Under the pieces are notes generated by a model. That model did not search any database. It was not told the origin of the DNA and was given only the letters and a program-made list of their open reading frames with translations. A DNA stretch of 64,000 nucleotides from Ruegeria arenilitoris (GTDB lineage: Bacteria > Pseudomonadota > Alphaproteobacteria > Rhodobacterales > Rhodobacteraceae), in assembly GCF_013031355.1 (NCBI RefSeq), contig NZ_WPZO01000005.1:1-64000 (forward strand), read 5' to 3'. Below, one piece after another: positions 25,761 through 34,932 of this stretch (position 1 is the stretch's first letter; every line of letters starts with the position of its first letter). The position numbers and the translations under genes are program-made.

Positions 25761-27428
25761 CTATTCCGCCTGCCGCATGTCCCTGGCCCGGCGTCCGGTG
25801 TATTTTGCCGTCAGCCTGGCGGGGACATCGTTTTCATCCCAGACGCCGATCATCACGCCGGTGTCTGCCTTTTCTGCGCGGATTTCTTCCAGCCGTTTCT
25901 TGGAAACCGTTGTGCGTTGCGACAACCGTCGGGCCCATGCACCCAGCAGGTCATACATCTTGCGGATCGTGTCGCCATGTTCGGGTAAGGCACCAAGGTC
26001 CACCAACTCCTCCGGGTCGGTCTGCAGGTCAAACAACATGGGCCGGTGCCCCGTTTCGAAGTGGATGAGCTTCCAGCGGCGTGTCGCAACCATAAACACC
26101 ATGGCTTCGTCTGGGCTGGCTCCCAATAAGACGGCCTCGTTGTTGGTGGTGAAATCGACCTCGCAGAACACTGCCTCACGCTCCGTATCGGGTTTTTGAC
26201 CATGCAGGATCGGCAACAGGGATTCCCCTTCGAGGATGTGATCCGCAGGCTCACCGCCTGCCAAATCCAGGAATGTCGGCGCCAGATCAATGCTTTCCAC
26301 CAAAGCATCGCACGCGGTGCCCCGGGTGGCGTCCGCCTCGGGCGAGGGGTCATAGATGATCAACGGCACTCGGATCGAGCTTTCATAGAAGAACGACTTT
26401 TCGCCCAGCCAGTGATCGCCGAGAAAATCGCCGTGATCCGAGGTCAGCACGATCATTGTGTCATCCATGCGCCCCGTGTCCTCAAGCCACTTGAACAGCA
26501 CCCCCATCTGGTCATCGATCTGCTTGATCAGCCCCATATAGACCGGGATCACCGCATCACGTACCTCGTCGCGGGCAAAGGCCTGACTGACCCGGCTTTT
26601 CATGAAGGCGTCCATTACCGGATGCGCATTCTCACGTTCCGCTTTCGAGCGTTGGGCGGCCTGAACATGTTCGGGGCCGTACATGTCGTGATAGGGCGCG
26701 GGGACGATGTATGGCCAGTGTGGCTTGATGTAACTAAGGTGCATGCACCAGGGTTCGTCACCCGCCTGTTCCATGAACGCCATGCCCCGGCGCGTCAGAT
26801 AGGGGGTTTCGCTGTCATCTTCGGCGATGTTGGCCTGAAGCGGAGAGTTCCTGAGGAACCAACCGGACAACACATTCCCGTCTTCATCCAGCCCGGAGTT
26901 TGCGAAGTCATGCCAAGGGTTATCGCTGTCGTAGCCCTTCTCCGACAGGTATTCGCTGTACTTCAACGCGCCGCCGGGATCATACAGGCCCGCTGGTCCT
27001 TCGGGGCGCATGCCGTCGTCTCGTTCGAACACATCAAAGCCGCATTCGGCAACACGCGCACCGATAATGGTGTCACGGCTAAGGCCAAGGCGCTCCATGC
27101 CCTCCAGATCGGGCTCCATATGGGTCTTGCCCACCAGCCAGCAGCCCATACCGGCCTTGCGCAAGTGGTCGCCCAGCGTCTGCTCTCCGACTTTCAGCGG
27201 GACAGTGTTCCAGGTCGCGCCGTGGCTGTGGGCGTAGCGGCCCGTGTAAAAACACATGCGCGACGACCCGCAAATCGGAGACTGGATGTAAGCTCGATCA
27301 AACCGCACACCCATTGACGCCAGCCGGTCGATGTTGGGCGTATGCAGATGCGGGTGACCGTAGCAGCCAAGGTAATCCCAGCGCAGCTGGTCGAACATGA
27401 TGAACAGGATGTTTTTAGCCTTGGCCAT
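25761..27428 (-). CDS. cytosolic sulfatase-family hydrolase
   Basis: This 555-residue alkaline-phosphatase-superfamily protein carries the C-G-S-S-R motif in QSPICGSSRMCFYTGRY, which fits C-x-[S/P]-x-R, so the Cys can become formylglycine. Metal-binding motifs are FIMFDQLRWDYLGCYG at the start and TSDHGDFLGDH. The protein begins MAKAKNILFIMFDQ with no export signal once the ATG at 27428 is used, so it acts in the cytoplasm. It could cleave a sulfate ester or phosphonate monoester. Its position 132 nt after the aldehyde dehydrogenase gene, in a run with an importer, suggests it serves a sulfated organic substrate. Confidence 0.85.
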   Translation of the reverse strand: MAKAKNILFIMFDQLRWDYLGCYGHPHLHTPNIDRLASMGVRFDRAYIQSPICGSSRMCFYTGRYAHSHGATWNTVPLKVGEQTLGDHLRKAGMGCWLVGKTHMEPDLEGMERLGLSRDTIIGARVAECGFDVFERDDGMRPEGPAGLYDPGGALKYSEYLSEKGYDSDNPWHDFANSGLDEDGNVLSGWFLRNSPLQANIAEDDSETPYLTRRGMAFMEQAGDEPWCMHLSYIKPHWPYIVPAPYHDMYGPEHVQAAQRSKAERENAHPVMDAFMKSRVSQAFARDEVRDAVIPVYMGLIKQIDDQMGVLFKWLEDTGRMDDTMIVLTSDHGDFLGDHWLGEKSFFYESSIRVPLIIYDPSPEADATRGTACDALVESIDLAPTFLDLAGGEPADHILEGESLLPILHGQKPDTEREAVFCEVDFTTNNEAVLLGASPDEAMVFMVATRRWKLIHFETGHRPMLFDLQTDPEELVDLGALPEHGDTIRKMYDLLGAWARRLSQRTTVSKKRLEEIRAEKADTGVMIGVWDENDVPARLTAKYTGRRARDMRQAE

Positions 27429-27560
27429 GTCGCTCTCCGAATGTGACCTGCTCGCAAGGTCAGGTGATTGCCAGAAGCCGCGCGGTGCCCCAAAACTCTG
27501 CCGCCAGTGCGTCGCCGATAAGGCGCATTCTCCGTTCCCGGACAAAGAGTGCCTGTGCGG

Positions 27561-29054
27561 TCACAACTGAATCCATGTCGCTTTGAAGTTCTCGTACTTT
27601 TCCAGCGCATGAAGGGACTTGTCCGCACCGTTCCCCGATTGGCCCACTCCACCCAGAGGGGATGTCATGTCCGAGCCAGCGAAGCAGTTCACATGCACCT
27701 GACCGGATTTTATGCGACCAGCCATCCGGTGTGCCCGCGACAGGTCCGAGGTCCAAACCGCCGAGGACAGCCCGTAGACGGTTTCGTTGGCAATCTCGAC
27801 CGCCTCATTTTCGGTGTCAAAAGCTCGCGCTGCCAGTACGGGGCCAAAGACCTCGTTCTGCACCACGCTCATGTCGGGTGTGACATCCGTCAGAATGGTG
27901 GGCTGGTGATAGAACCCGCCAGTGTCGGTGTGCAGTGCCTCGCCACCGGTGGCCAAAATGGCGCCTTGTTCCAACGCCAATTTCACTGCCGCTTTGGTTT
28001 TGTCCAGTTGCGCGGCATTGGCCAGCGCGCCGGTGGTATGGTCCAGTTTCAGCGGGTCGCCTACGTGCAGTGCCTCGGCATGTTCGCGCAGCTTCTCCAT
28101 GAACTCGTCATAAACGGTGCGCTCGACCGCCAGGCGCGAGGCCGCAACGCAAACCTGACCGTTGTTGCGGAAGATCGAGGCGGCTGTCTGGGCTGCCGTC
28201 ACCTCAAGATCGGGTGCATCGGCAAAGACGATGTTGGGTGATTTGCCGCCGAGTTCCAGATACACCCGTTTCAGGTTGGATCGCGCCGAGTACTCCATCA
28301 GTTTTCGGCCAACCGCTCCCGAACCAGTAAAGGCCAGCACATCGACATCCATGTGCAGTCCCAAGGCTTTGCCCGCTGTTGCACCCTGCCCCGTCACCAG
28401 ATTTAGCACGCCCGGCGGCAGCCCGGCTTCAAGTGCAAGTTCGACCACACGGATCGTCGACAGGCTGGCGTCCTCCGAAGGTTTGAGGACTACCGAATTG
28501 CCCGCCGCAAGTGCGGGCGCCATCTTCCACGCGCCGATCATCAGCGGGAAGTTCCAGGGAATGATCGCGCCGACCACACCCACCGGTTCCCTCTGGATCA
28601 GCGACAGGACATTAGACGGCGTAGGTGTGACCTCGCCATTCACCTTGTCGATAGCCTCGGCGTAATAACGAATGGTACCTACGGCAGATGTCGGCTCGGC
28701 CATCAAAGCCATGCGAATGTCGGTGCCATTGTCGCGCGCGCCCAGAACGGCGAGGCTCAGGGCCTCGGCCTCGATCAGCTCCGCCCATTTCAACAGCACC
28801 TTCTTGCGTGCGGCGGGGGCAAGTGAAGACCAAACGCCCGCCTCAAAGCTCGCACGAGCAGACGCTACCGCGCGATCGATGTCTTCCACATCACTGTCGG
28901 GAAGGGTTCCAAGCGCCGCCCCGTCAATGGGGCTGCTGACCGGTATCTCACGCCCGGATGCCGACGAAAGGAATCGACCATCGATGATGTTGTGCCCCCT
29001 TGGAGCGTCGAGCGCGCGCAAGGCGTCGATCTTGTCCTGTTCCAACTGTGTCAC
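27561..29054 (-). CDS. NAD(P)-dependent aldehyde dehydrogenase
   Basis: This 497-residue enzyme has the full aldehyde dehydrogenase pattern: PWNFPLMIGAWKMAPALAAG, the Glu in ELGGKSPNIVF, the Cys in NNGQVCVAASR, and FGPVLAARAF. Its start is 10 nt past the stop of the ThDP-enzyme gene. In that setting it would oxidise the aldehyde made by decarboxylation of a 2-oxo acid, such as phenyl- or indole-acetaldehyde. The substrate is inferred only. Confidence 0.9.
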   Translation of the reverse strand: MTQLEQDKIDALRALDAPRGHNIIDGRFLSSASGREIPVSSPIDGAALGTLPDSDVEDIDRAVASARASFEAGVWSSLAPAARKKVLLKWAELIEAEALSLAVLGARDNGTDIRMALMAEPTSAVGTIRYYAEAIDKVNGEVTPTPSNVLSLIQREPVGVVGAIIPWNFPLMIGAWKMAPALAAGNSVVLKPSEDASLSTIRVVELALEAGLPPGVLNLVTGQGATAGKALGLHMDVDVLAFTGSGAVGRKLMEYSARSNLKRVYLELGGKSPNIVFADAPDLEVTAAQTAASIFRNNGQVCVAASRLAVERTVYDEFMEKLREHAEALHVGDPLKLDHTTGALANAAQLDKTKAAVKLALEQGAILATGGEALHTDTGGFYHQPTILTDVTPDMSVVQNEVFGPVLAARAFDTENEAVEIANETVYGLSSAVWTSDLSRAHRMAGRIKSGQVHVNCFAGSDMTSPLGGVGQSGNGADKSLHALEKYENFKATWIQL

Positions 29055-29064
29055 TGTCTGGCTC

Positions 29065-30669
29065 CTATCGGAACTGGTCGATGCTGGGCATTTCTTCGAA
29101 CGGAACTTCGATCACGGTGGGGCCGTCGGTTGTTGCCAGTCCGCGTCGGATCGCAGCGCGCAGCTCAGTTGCGTCCGTAGCCTGCAGGGCCTGCGCCCCG
29201 AAGCTCTCGATCATGCGGGGGAAGTCCGGGTTCACCAGATCGGTCGCTATGATCCGGCCGCCATAGTCGTTCTTCTGCATCTGCTGGACATTGCCGAACT
29301 GGTTGTTGTTGAACAGGATGGTGACCAACGGGATCTTGTGCTGCACGGCAGTTGCCAGTTCCTGCACCCCGAACATGAAGCCACCATCGCCGGTGATCGA
29401 AATGACCGGCACATCCGGGCGGACCACTTTGACACCCAGTGCGGTCGGAAACCCATAACCTAACGTGCCTTGATACCCGGTCGAAATGAACGTGCGCGGC
29501 TTGTAGCTTTGGTAGGCAAACCGGCTGGCGAACCCGACCTGTGTCAGTTCGTCCACAAAGATCCCGTCTTCACCCAGTTCTTCGCGGATGATGCGCAGGG
29601 TGGTTTGCTGGGGCTCCAGCACCGCCGATTTCTTTGTCCAGGCAGCCTTGGCTTCCTGCAACTCCTCAATACGTGATGAGCGCCTGTAACCCTCCAGCCG
29701 TTCCAGCAGGAAAGGCACCGCTTCTTCGGCGCGTGACGTAATGGCAAGCTCGGGGCGGGAGAAAACCGTGTGGCTGACCGGATCAACATCGATGCGGATG
29801 ATTTTGGGGCGGTGGCTCTGGGTCCATTTCTCCATCGGGATACGCATCTGGCTGCCGATGGCCAGAACGACATCTGTCTTTGCCCAAAGCGGGCGGGCGG
29901 CGGGCATGTGAAAACCGTGCGGGCTGCGACTGTCGACTACGCCGTGGCCATTACGGAAAGCCACGACCGGCGCCTGAAGTTTCTCGGTCAGTTGGCGAAC
30001 CGCCTCGCTGGCATCCATTGCTCCGCTGCCCACGAAGATCATCACGTTCTCAGCACCAGCCAGCATCTCGGCCGCCTGGTTCAGGCCTTCTTCGTCCAGA
30101 GGTGGCTGTTTCGGCGCCACATCGCCTGCGTCCAGATCCACCGGACCCTGCGCCGCAAGCACATCCATTGGGATTTCCAGCGCCGTAGGTCGAGGGCGCC
30201 CGAAACCGGTCTGGGCGAAGGCCTCCTTGATGCGGCCGGGAATCTCGGCGGGGCTGCTCGCCCGCTCAGCCCATTTTGTCAGGCGTTTCAGGATACCCAA
30301 CTGATCGTTGATCTCGTGTAGGTCGCCCATGCCCCGGTCGATCTTGTGCGACGGAATTTGGCCAGTCAGGCACATCACTTTGGCATTGGTGGCATAGGCC
30401 GTGGACAAAGCCGCGCTTGCATTGAGAATGCCAGGCCCCGGCACCACGTTGAACACGCTGGTTTCGCCTGTGGCCAAGGCCGAGCCGAGCGCCATGTACG
30501 CCGCGCCCTGTTCGTGGCGCGTATGAATGATCCGGAACTTGTCACGGTGATCATAGAACGCGTTGTAAAGCCAGTCATTCTGCACACCGGGCAACCCGAA
30601 CACGGTCTCGACACCAAGGTTGTGGAGCGAAAGGACGGCGGCTTCCCCGCCCGTCATTCTGGTGGTCAT
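29065..30669 (-). CDS. ThDP-dependent enzyme, probable 2-oxo acid decarboxylase (acetolactate synthase/benzoylformate decarboxylase fold)
   Basis: This 534-residue protein has three ThDP-enzyme domains. The N-terminal PYR domain begins GGEAAVLSLHNLGVETVFGLPG with the catalytic Glu in HTRHEQGAAYMA. The C-terminal domain has the ThDP motif GDGGFMFGVQELATAVQHKIPLVTILFNNN. It differs from the Xsc in this window, which has its own signature. The gene is 3 nt from an aminotransferase gene and 10 nt from an aldehyde dehydrogenase gene. This suggests decarboxylation of an arylpyruvate-type acid. An acetolactate synthase-like role is less likely because no small subunit is present. Confidence 0.8.
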   Translation of the reverse strand: MTTRMTGGEAAVLSLHNLGVETVFGLPGVQNDWLYNAFYDHRDKFRIIHTRHEQGAAYMALGSALATGETSVFNVVPGPGILNASAALSTAYATNAKVMCLTGQIPSHKIDRGMGDLHEINDQLGILKRLTKWAERASSPAEIPGRIKEAFAQTGFGRPRPTALEIPMDVLAAQGPVDLDAGDVAPKQPPLDEEGLNQAAEMLAGAENVMIFVGSGAMDASEAVRQLTEKLQAPVVAFRNGHGVVDSRSPHGFHMPAARPLWAKTDVVLAIGSQMRIPMEKWTQSHRPKIIRIDVDPVSHTVFSRPELAITSRAEEAVPFLLERLEGYRRSSRIEELQEAKAAWTKKSAVLEPQQTTLRIIREELGEDGIFVDELTQVGFASRFAYQSYKPRTFISTGYQGTLGYGFPTALGVKVVRPDVPVISITGDGGFMFGVQELATAVQHKIPLVTILFNNNQFGNVQQMQKNDYGGRIIATDLVNPDFPRMIESFGAQALQATDATELRAAIRRGLATTDGPTVIEVPFEEMPSIDQFR

Positions 30670-30672
30670 GAT

Positions 30673-31758
30673 TCAGCCTCCGATCACAGTTTTCAGGGCG
30701 GCGATGAGCCGCGTATTGTCCTCAGGTGTACCCACGGTGGCACGAATGTGGTGCGGCAGATGGAAGGCTGGGCGAACCATCACCGCCTCTTGCACCAGGG
30801 CATTTGTCAGGCTGTCTGCATCATGGCCGACGGGGCAGCGGAACATCACGAAGTTGGCCTGGCTGGGGCTCGTCTCCAAACCCAGATCGCGCAGGCCGCT
30901 GGCCAACCGCTTTCGCTCTGAATGGTTGTTGTCGACGGTTTTCTTCAGATGTTCTTTATCTGTCAGGGCGGCGATGGCGGCTGCCATGCCTGCGGTATTG
31001 ATGTGAAAGGCACGTTTCAGTCGCTGAATTCGGGCGGTCATTTCCGGCGGCGCGATGCCGTATCCAAGACGCATTCCCGCCAGACCGTAGGCCTTGGAAA
31101 AACTGTGCACGATCACGATGTTTCGCCCATCCAGAACGTGCCGTATTGCATCGGGCAAGCCCATTTCGGTGGCGAACTGGAAATAGACCTCGTCATAGAC
31201 AAGTGTCACATGATCCGGCAGACCATCCAGGATTGCAGACAGGGTTTCTTCGCCAAACCAGGTACCCGTCGGATTGTTGGGATTACACAGGTAGACAAGA
31301 CGCGTTTCTGGAGTCACCGCTGACAGAATGCCATCCACGTCAACTTGGTAACCGGCACCCTGCAGCGCCACGGTATCGATCGGTGCCCTCTTCTTTTGCA
31401 GCGACGCCGAATAGGCACCAAAGCAAGGGGGGCAGATGATCGCGCGCTCTCTTTCAGTGAGACAGGCATCTTCGATCAGGGACAACACCTCGACACCACT
31501 GTTTGCGGCGAAAAAATGCGATGGCGTCAGACCACGACCATGAAAATCGGCAAGGGCTCCACACAGGGCTGCGTCATTTCGTTCTGGATATACATTTGCC
31601 CCTTCAAGGGCTGCCTGTGCCGCAGCCACGGCCTTGGGCGAAGGTCCAAACGGGTTTTCATTCGAGGAAAGCTTCGTCACGGCGCGACCTTGGGCAAGGG
31701 CGCTGACGTCATTTGCGGACAGACCGGCCTTGTATTCCATCTGTGTTGCTTCACTCAT
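30673..31758 (-). CDS. HisC-like class I/II aminotransferase, probably acting on an aromatic amino acid
   Basis: This 361-residue PLP enzyme resembles histidinol-phosphate/aromatic aminotransferases: KLSSNENPFGPSPKAV near the start, LCNPNNPTGTWF, LVYDEVYFQF, and the PLP Lys in VHSFSKAYGLAGMRLGYG. The ATG at 31758 has GGAG upstream; a 40-residue longer frame does not look like the family. No other his gene is present. As first gene of the decarboxylase/dehydrogenase run, it likely makes the 2-oxo acid from an aromatic amino acid. It is divergent from a LuxR-type regulator. Confidence 0.82.
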   Translation of the reverse strand: MSEATQMEYKAGLSANDVSALAQGRAVTKLSSNENPFGPSPKAVAAAQAALEGANVYPERNDAALCGALADFHGRGLTPSHFFAANSGVEVLSLIEDACLTERERAIICPPCFGAYSASLQKKRAPIDTVALQGAGYQVDVDGILSAVTPETRLVYLCNPNNPTGTWFGEETLSAILDGLPDHVTLVYDEVYFQFATEMGLPDAIRHVLDGRNIVIVHSFSKAYGLAGMRLGYGIAPPEMTARIQRLKRAFHINTAGMAAAIAALTDKEHLKKTVDNNHSERKRLASGLRDLGLETSPSQANFVMFRCPVGHDADSLTNALVQEAVMVRPAFHLPHHIRATVGTPEDNTRLIAALKTVIGG

Positions 31759-31946
31759 AGTCTTCAGGCGCTCCTTGAGTGTTGGTGCCGTTTCGCCATG
31801 CCCTGGGAACCGGTCTAAATCTGGCTGTGACGATAAGCGCCAAGCTTGGAGATTTATGTCCCTTGTTGCAGGGGACACGCCGGACAGCGTGGTTTTTGTT
31901 AAGCCCTCAAGTTGCCAACACCACGAAATCTGCTCATCATGAGATC

Positions 31947-32696
31947 ATGACACTTGAAAACTTCTTCAGCGGTGAAGGGGCCCCGAAGTTCCTGAAAATA
32001 TTGTCGTCTTGCCTGGCGTCTGTCGGCTCTGCGGACTTCAATGCGCATTTTCTGGATATGATCGAACATGTCGTCAAAGCCGATCAATGTATGATTTTCT
32101 CGTACAAGCGCGACCGCCCGCACTGCTATCTGTCGTTCAACGAACGGCAGAAGCAGGCGGCAAAAAACCTGGCGCACAAATACCTACGAGGCGGGTATTT
32201 GCGCGACCCTCTGCGCACAGATATCGAGGCCACAAAACAAGACGGACAGATGCGTATTCTCACGCTGCGCGAGCTTTCCGATCGGATGCCGCCAGATTAT
32301 TGGCAGGAGTTTTTCCAGAAGACGGGAATTGTCGACAAGATCACCGTGCTTGCGCGAAGCGACGACGAGGTGGTTGGGATGAATTTTTACCGTTTTCAAG
32401 AGAACGGCCCATTTATCATCAGCGAAGATGAACTCCGCCGCGACTTCTGGACCCTCGTGTCGAAAATCGTATTGCTGCACTATGCAGAAAACCAGCCTGC
32501 TCAACTGCAAAGCCCGCTCAATTCGTTGTCAGTCCGCGAAAAAGAGATTTGCGAGGCAATCCTGAGAGGCCTGACAACAGACGCCATCGCCTGGGAACTT
32601 GATGTGGCGGCCAGCACAGTCAACACCTACCGCAAACGGGCCTATGAAAAACTGGGGATCAATTCAAAGTCTGCTCTCTTCGCCTTGTGCGCGTGA
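31947..32696 (+). CDS. LuxR-family regulator (solo) between catabolic genes
   Basis: This 249-residue protein has a C-terminal LuxR helix-turn-helix: LSVREKEICEAILRGLTTDAIAWELDVAASTVNTYRKRAYEKLGI. The N-terminal 180 residues lack an obvious autoinducer-domain W/Y/D pattern and may bind another ligand. No LuxI gene is nearby. It faces the aminotransferase operon across 188 bp and precedes the flavin monooxygenase, so it probably controls both. The start is uncertain because no good ribosome site is visible; the ATG at 31947 gives a sensible length. Confidence 0.8.
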   Translation: MTLENFFSGEGAPKFLKILSSCLASVGSADFNAHFLDMIEHVVKADQCMIFSYKRDRPHCYLSFNERQKQAAKNLAHKYLRGGYLRDPLRTDIEATKQDGQMRILTLRELSDRMPPDYWQEFFQKTGIVDKITVLARSDDEVVGMNFYRFQENGPFIISEDELRRDFWTLVSKIVLLHYAENQPAQLQSPLNSLSVREKEICEAILRGLTTDAIAWELDVAASTVNTYRKRAYEKLGINSKSALFALCA

Positions 32697-32823
32697 CGCT
32701 GTTGACAGCAGTCCAAAGGCTCACCAGTTCATCCTGCCTTGTCCCTTAACTCAGAGGACAGACAGGAATGTCGTTGCAATGAAAGACTGAGCAGGAACGC
32801 GCGGTATTCAAAAGGTGGACGGC

Positions 32824-34440
32824 ATGAGACCCACAGGAAAAGGCCAACTGGAGTCGCTGTACTTCACATATCCGCATTTTGAAGCCCCGAAAGATGCTGA
32901 ACGACGAGGGCTCTCAAATCGGGCAAAAGTCGCCATTGTCGGGGCTGGTCCCGTTGGCATGACAGCGGCGCTGGCGTTGGCAAAAGAAGGTATTCCTTCG
33001 GTACTGCTCGACAACAAATCGACATTTAATGACGGCAGTCGCGCGATCTGCATCGAGCGTCAGAGCTATTACATGCTGGATAGCATTGGTGCACTGGACC
33101 CGTTTCTGGAGAAGTCACTGGGATGGACGACAGGTCGGTCATTCTACCGCAATCGGCAAATCCTCGAGTTCGAGATGCCGGACGGCGAGAACGAAAAATA
33201 CCGTCCGATGTACAATATCCAGCAGCAATATATCGAAGAATATCTTCATGATGCGGTTGCCCGGAACGATCTGATTGACATGCGCTGGCAAAGCGAGGTC
33301 GTTGCAATAGAAGATCTGAAGGATGGAGTGGAACTGACCGTCAAGGACAGCGAGGACGTCTATGACCTTTGCGCCGATTGGGTGCTAGCTTGCGATGGCG
33401 GAAAAAGCCCGATCCGCAAAATGCGCGGGTTGCGGCTCAAAGGTGAGAATTTTGAAGGCCGCTATGTCATTGCAGACGTACAGTTGGACCATGATTATCC
33501 CACGATCAGGCGGGCACTGTTCGATCCGGCCTGCCGCCGCGGCGGTACGGTCCTGATCCACCGGCAGCCCGACAATATCTGGAGGATCGACTACCAGTTG
33601 TTCGAAGACGAGGCGACGGAAGACGCCATTCAGGAAGACCAAATCAGAGCCGGCGTGCAAGGTGTGTTGCACGAAATTGACTATGAGGGTCCGTGGAACC
33701 TGGAATGGTGGAGCGTTTACACCGCCAACACGCTGGCCTTGGATGACTACCGCGACGGTCGGGTGTTCTTTGTCGGCGATAGCGCCCATATCGTGCCAAT
33801 CTTCGGCGTGCGCGGCCTGAACAACGGCTTAGCCGATGCGATCAACATCGGCTGGAAATTGGGCTGGGTGCTGAACGGCAAGGCCGGACCTGATTTGCTG
33901 GACAGTTACACACCCGAGCGGCGTGGCGCGACGATGGACGTGTTTGCGAATGCCTCCAAGAGTGCACGTTTCATGACACCGCCAACACATGGTTGGGAAG
34001 TGATGCGCAATGCTGCCTTGTCACTGGCAATGGACCATGAATTCGCAGGACAATTGGCCAATCCGCGTCAGATGCGCCCCTATATCTATGCCGACAGCCC
34101 GGTTGTGACTCCGTGTTCCGATGAATTTACGACGGGCCCCGAGGTCGGAAAGGTTCTGTCTGAAGTCAAGCTGAACCGAGGCTACTTGTCCGGCGAGTTG
34201 GGCCATGGTTTTACGGTTTTGTGTTTTGATCAGGCGCTTGCCGACGCCATTCAGTCTGCAGTTTCGCGTGAACACTTATGCGCCATTGTCCTGTCGTCAG
34301 ACGGCCCAGTGGCGGAGATCTATGGCGCGAGAAAAGAAACGGCGTATCTTATCCGGCCCGACCGGCATGTCGCAGCACGCTGGAAAGCCGCCACGCCAGC
34401 TGAGGTACTTGCGGCTTACAAAACTGCAGTTTGCAAGTGA
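32824..34440 (+). CDS. class A FAD-dependent monooxygenase (aromatic hydroxylase-like, MhpA/PheA type)
   Basis: This 538-residue flavoprotein has the GxGxxG FAD motif in VAIVGAGPVGMTAALAL, the DG motif in LACDGGKSPIRK, and the GD motif in VFFVGDSAHIVPIFGVRGLNNGLADAINIGWKLG. These define single-component aromatic hydroxylases that use NAD(P)H and oxygen. The ATG at 32824 with AAGGTGG is preferred over a GTG three codons earlier. It could hydroxylate an aryl acid formed by the neighbouring enzymes. The next gene is a DUF2783 protein 10 nt away. Confidence 0.88.
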   Translation: MRPTGKGQLESLYFTYPHFEAPKDAERRGLSNRAKVAIVGAGPVGMTAALALAKEGIPSVLLDNKSTFNDGSRAICIERQSYYMLDSIGALDPFLEKSLGWTTGRSFYRNRQILEFEMPDGENEKYRPMYNIQQQYIEEYLHDAVARNDLIDMRWQSEVVAIEDLKDGVELTVKDSEDVYDLCADWVLACDGGKSPIRKMRGLRLKGENFEGRYVIADVQLDHDYPTIRRALFDPACRRGGTVLIHRQPDNIWRIDYQLFEDEATEDAIQEDQIRAGVQGVLHEIDYEGPWNLEWWSVYTANTLALDDYRDGRVFFVGDSAHIVPIFGVRGLNNGLADAINIGWKLGWVLNGKAGPDLLDSYTPERRGATMDVFANASKSARFMTPPTHGWEVMRNAALSLAMDHEFAGQLANPRQMRPYIYADSPVVTPCSDEFTTGPEVGKVLSEVKLNRGYLSGELGHGFTVLCFDQALADAIQSAVSREHLCAIVLSSDGPVAEIYGARKETAYLIRPDRHVAARWKAATPAEVLAAYKTAVCK

Positions 34441-34450
34441 GGAGAAGCTG

Positions 34451-34627
34451 ATGGCTCAGGTCGACATCGAAACAGTCTATGAGGCAATCGCCAAATCCAT
34501 TGATTTGGTCGGCCCGCAGCAATCCGAGCATTTTCTCGCCAGGCTTGCCCTGCTTCTCAGCCAGGAATCCGACAGTACGGAAAAGGTTCTGTCGTTGGTA
34601 AAGCAGGCGGGCTCGTTGCAGGAGTAA
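34451..34627 (+). CDS. DUF2783 family small protein
   Basis: This 58-residue protein (VDIETVYEAIAKSIDLVGPQQSEHFLARLALLLSQESD) matches the DUF2783 pattern. A GGAGAAG site precedes its ATG. It is translated just after the flavin monooxygenase, and such small proteins tend to occur next to these hydroxylases. Its function is unknown; it may be an accessory subunit. Confidence 0.75.
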   Translation: MAQVDIETVYEAIAKSIDLVGPQQSEHFLARLALLLSQESDSTEKVLSLVKQAGSLQE

Positions 34628-34689
34628 ATCGATACCAGCGAGGCCGACATCTGTATTGTATATCCATTCGGTTTGCCCGAGATTTTGGG

Positions 34690-34901
34690 GCGTTTCTTCG
34701 ATTGCGCTCTCGCTGCGGGTATCGGCGAATACTTCACAACCCATCTGTTGAGACGCCCTTGGTCAACACGAACACTGCGTTCGGCCATGATCTCTTCCAA
34801 ATCACGATAGGACACGGTGTACCGCAGACAGAAGTGAACGGTGTGAATAAACGCTGTAATCTGCATGATCGTCAATCCAGACCCAAAAGTCTGCGACACA
34901 A
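34690..34901 (-). pseudogene. IS6-family transposase remnant (copy 1)
   Basis: The minus strand encodes the N-terminal part of an IS6-type transposase (LRYTVSYRDLEEIMAERSVRV, then LNRWVVKYSP). It has an internal deletion before LRYT relative to copy 2 and a frameshift after PAARA, with IEETPQ continuing in another frame. The terminal 25 bp at 34877-34901 is identical, in inverted orientation, to 45747-45771 of copy 2. The C-terminal DDE part is absent. Confidence 0.85.
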
Positions 34902-34932
34902 CACTTTGTGATTGTTGCCTTCAAATTAACCG

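Noticed and set aside
29065..30669. Sulfopyruvate decarboxylase (ComDE) for cysteate breakdown
   Set aside because: ComDE is a small two-part enzyme; this protein has the full three-domain acetolactate synthase/decarboxylase size.
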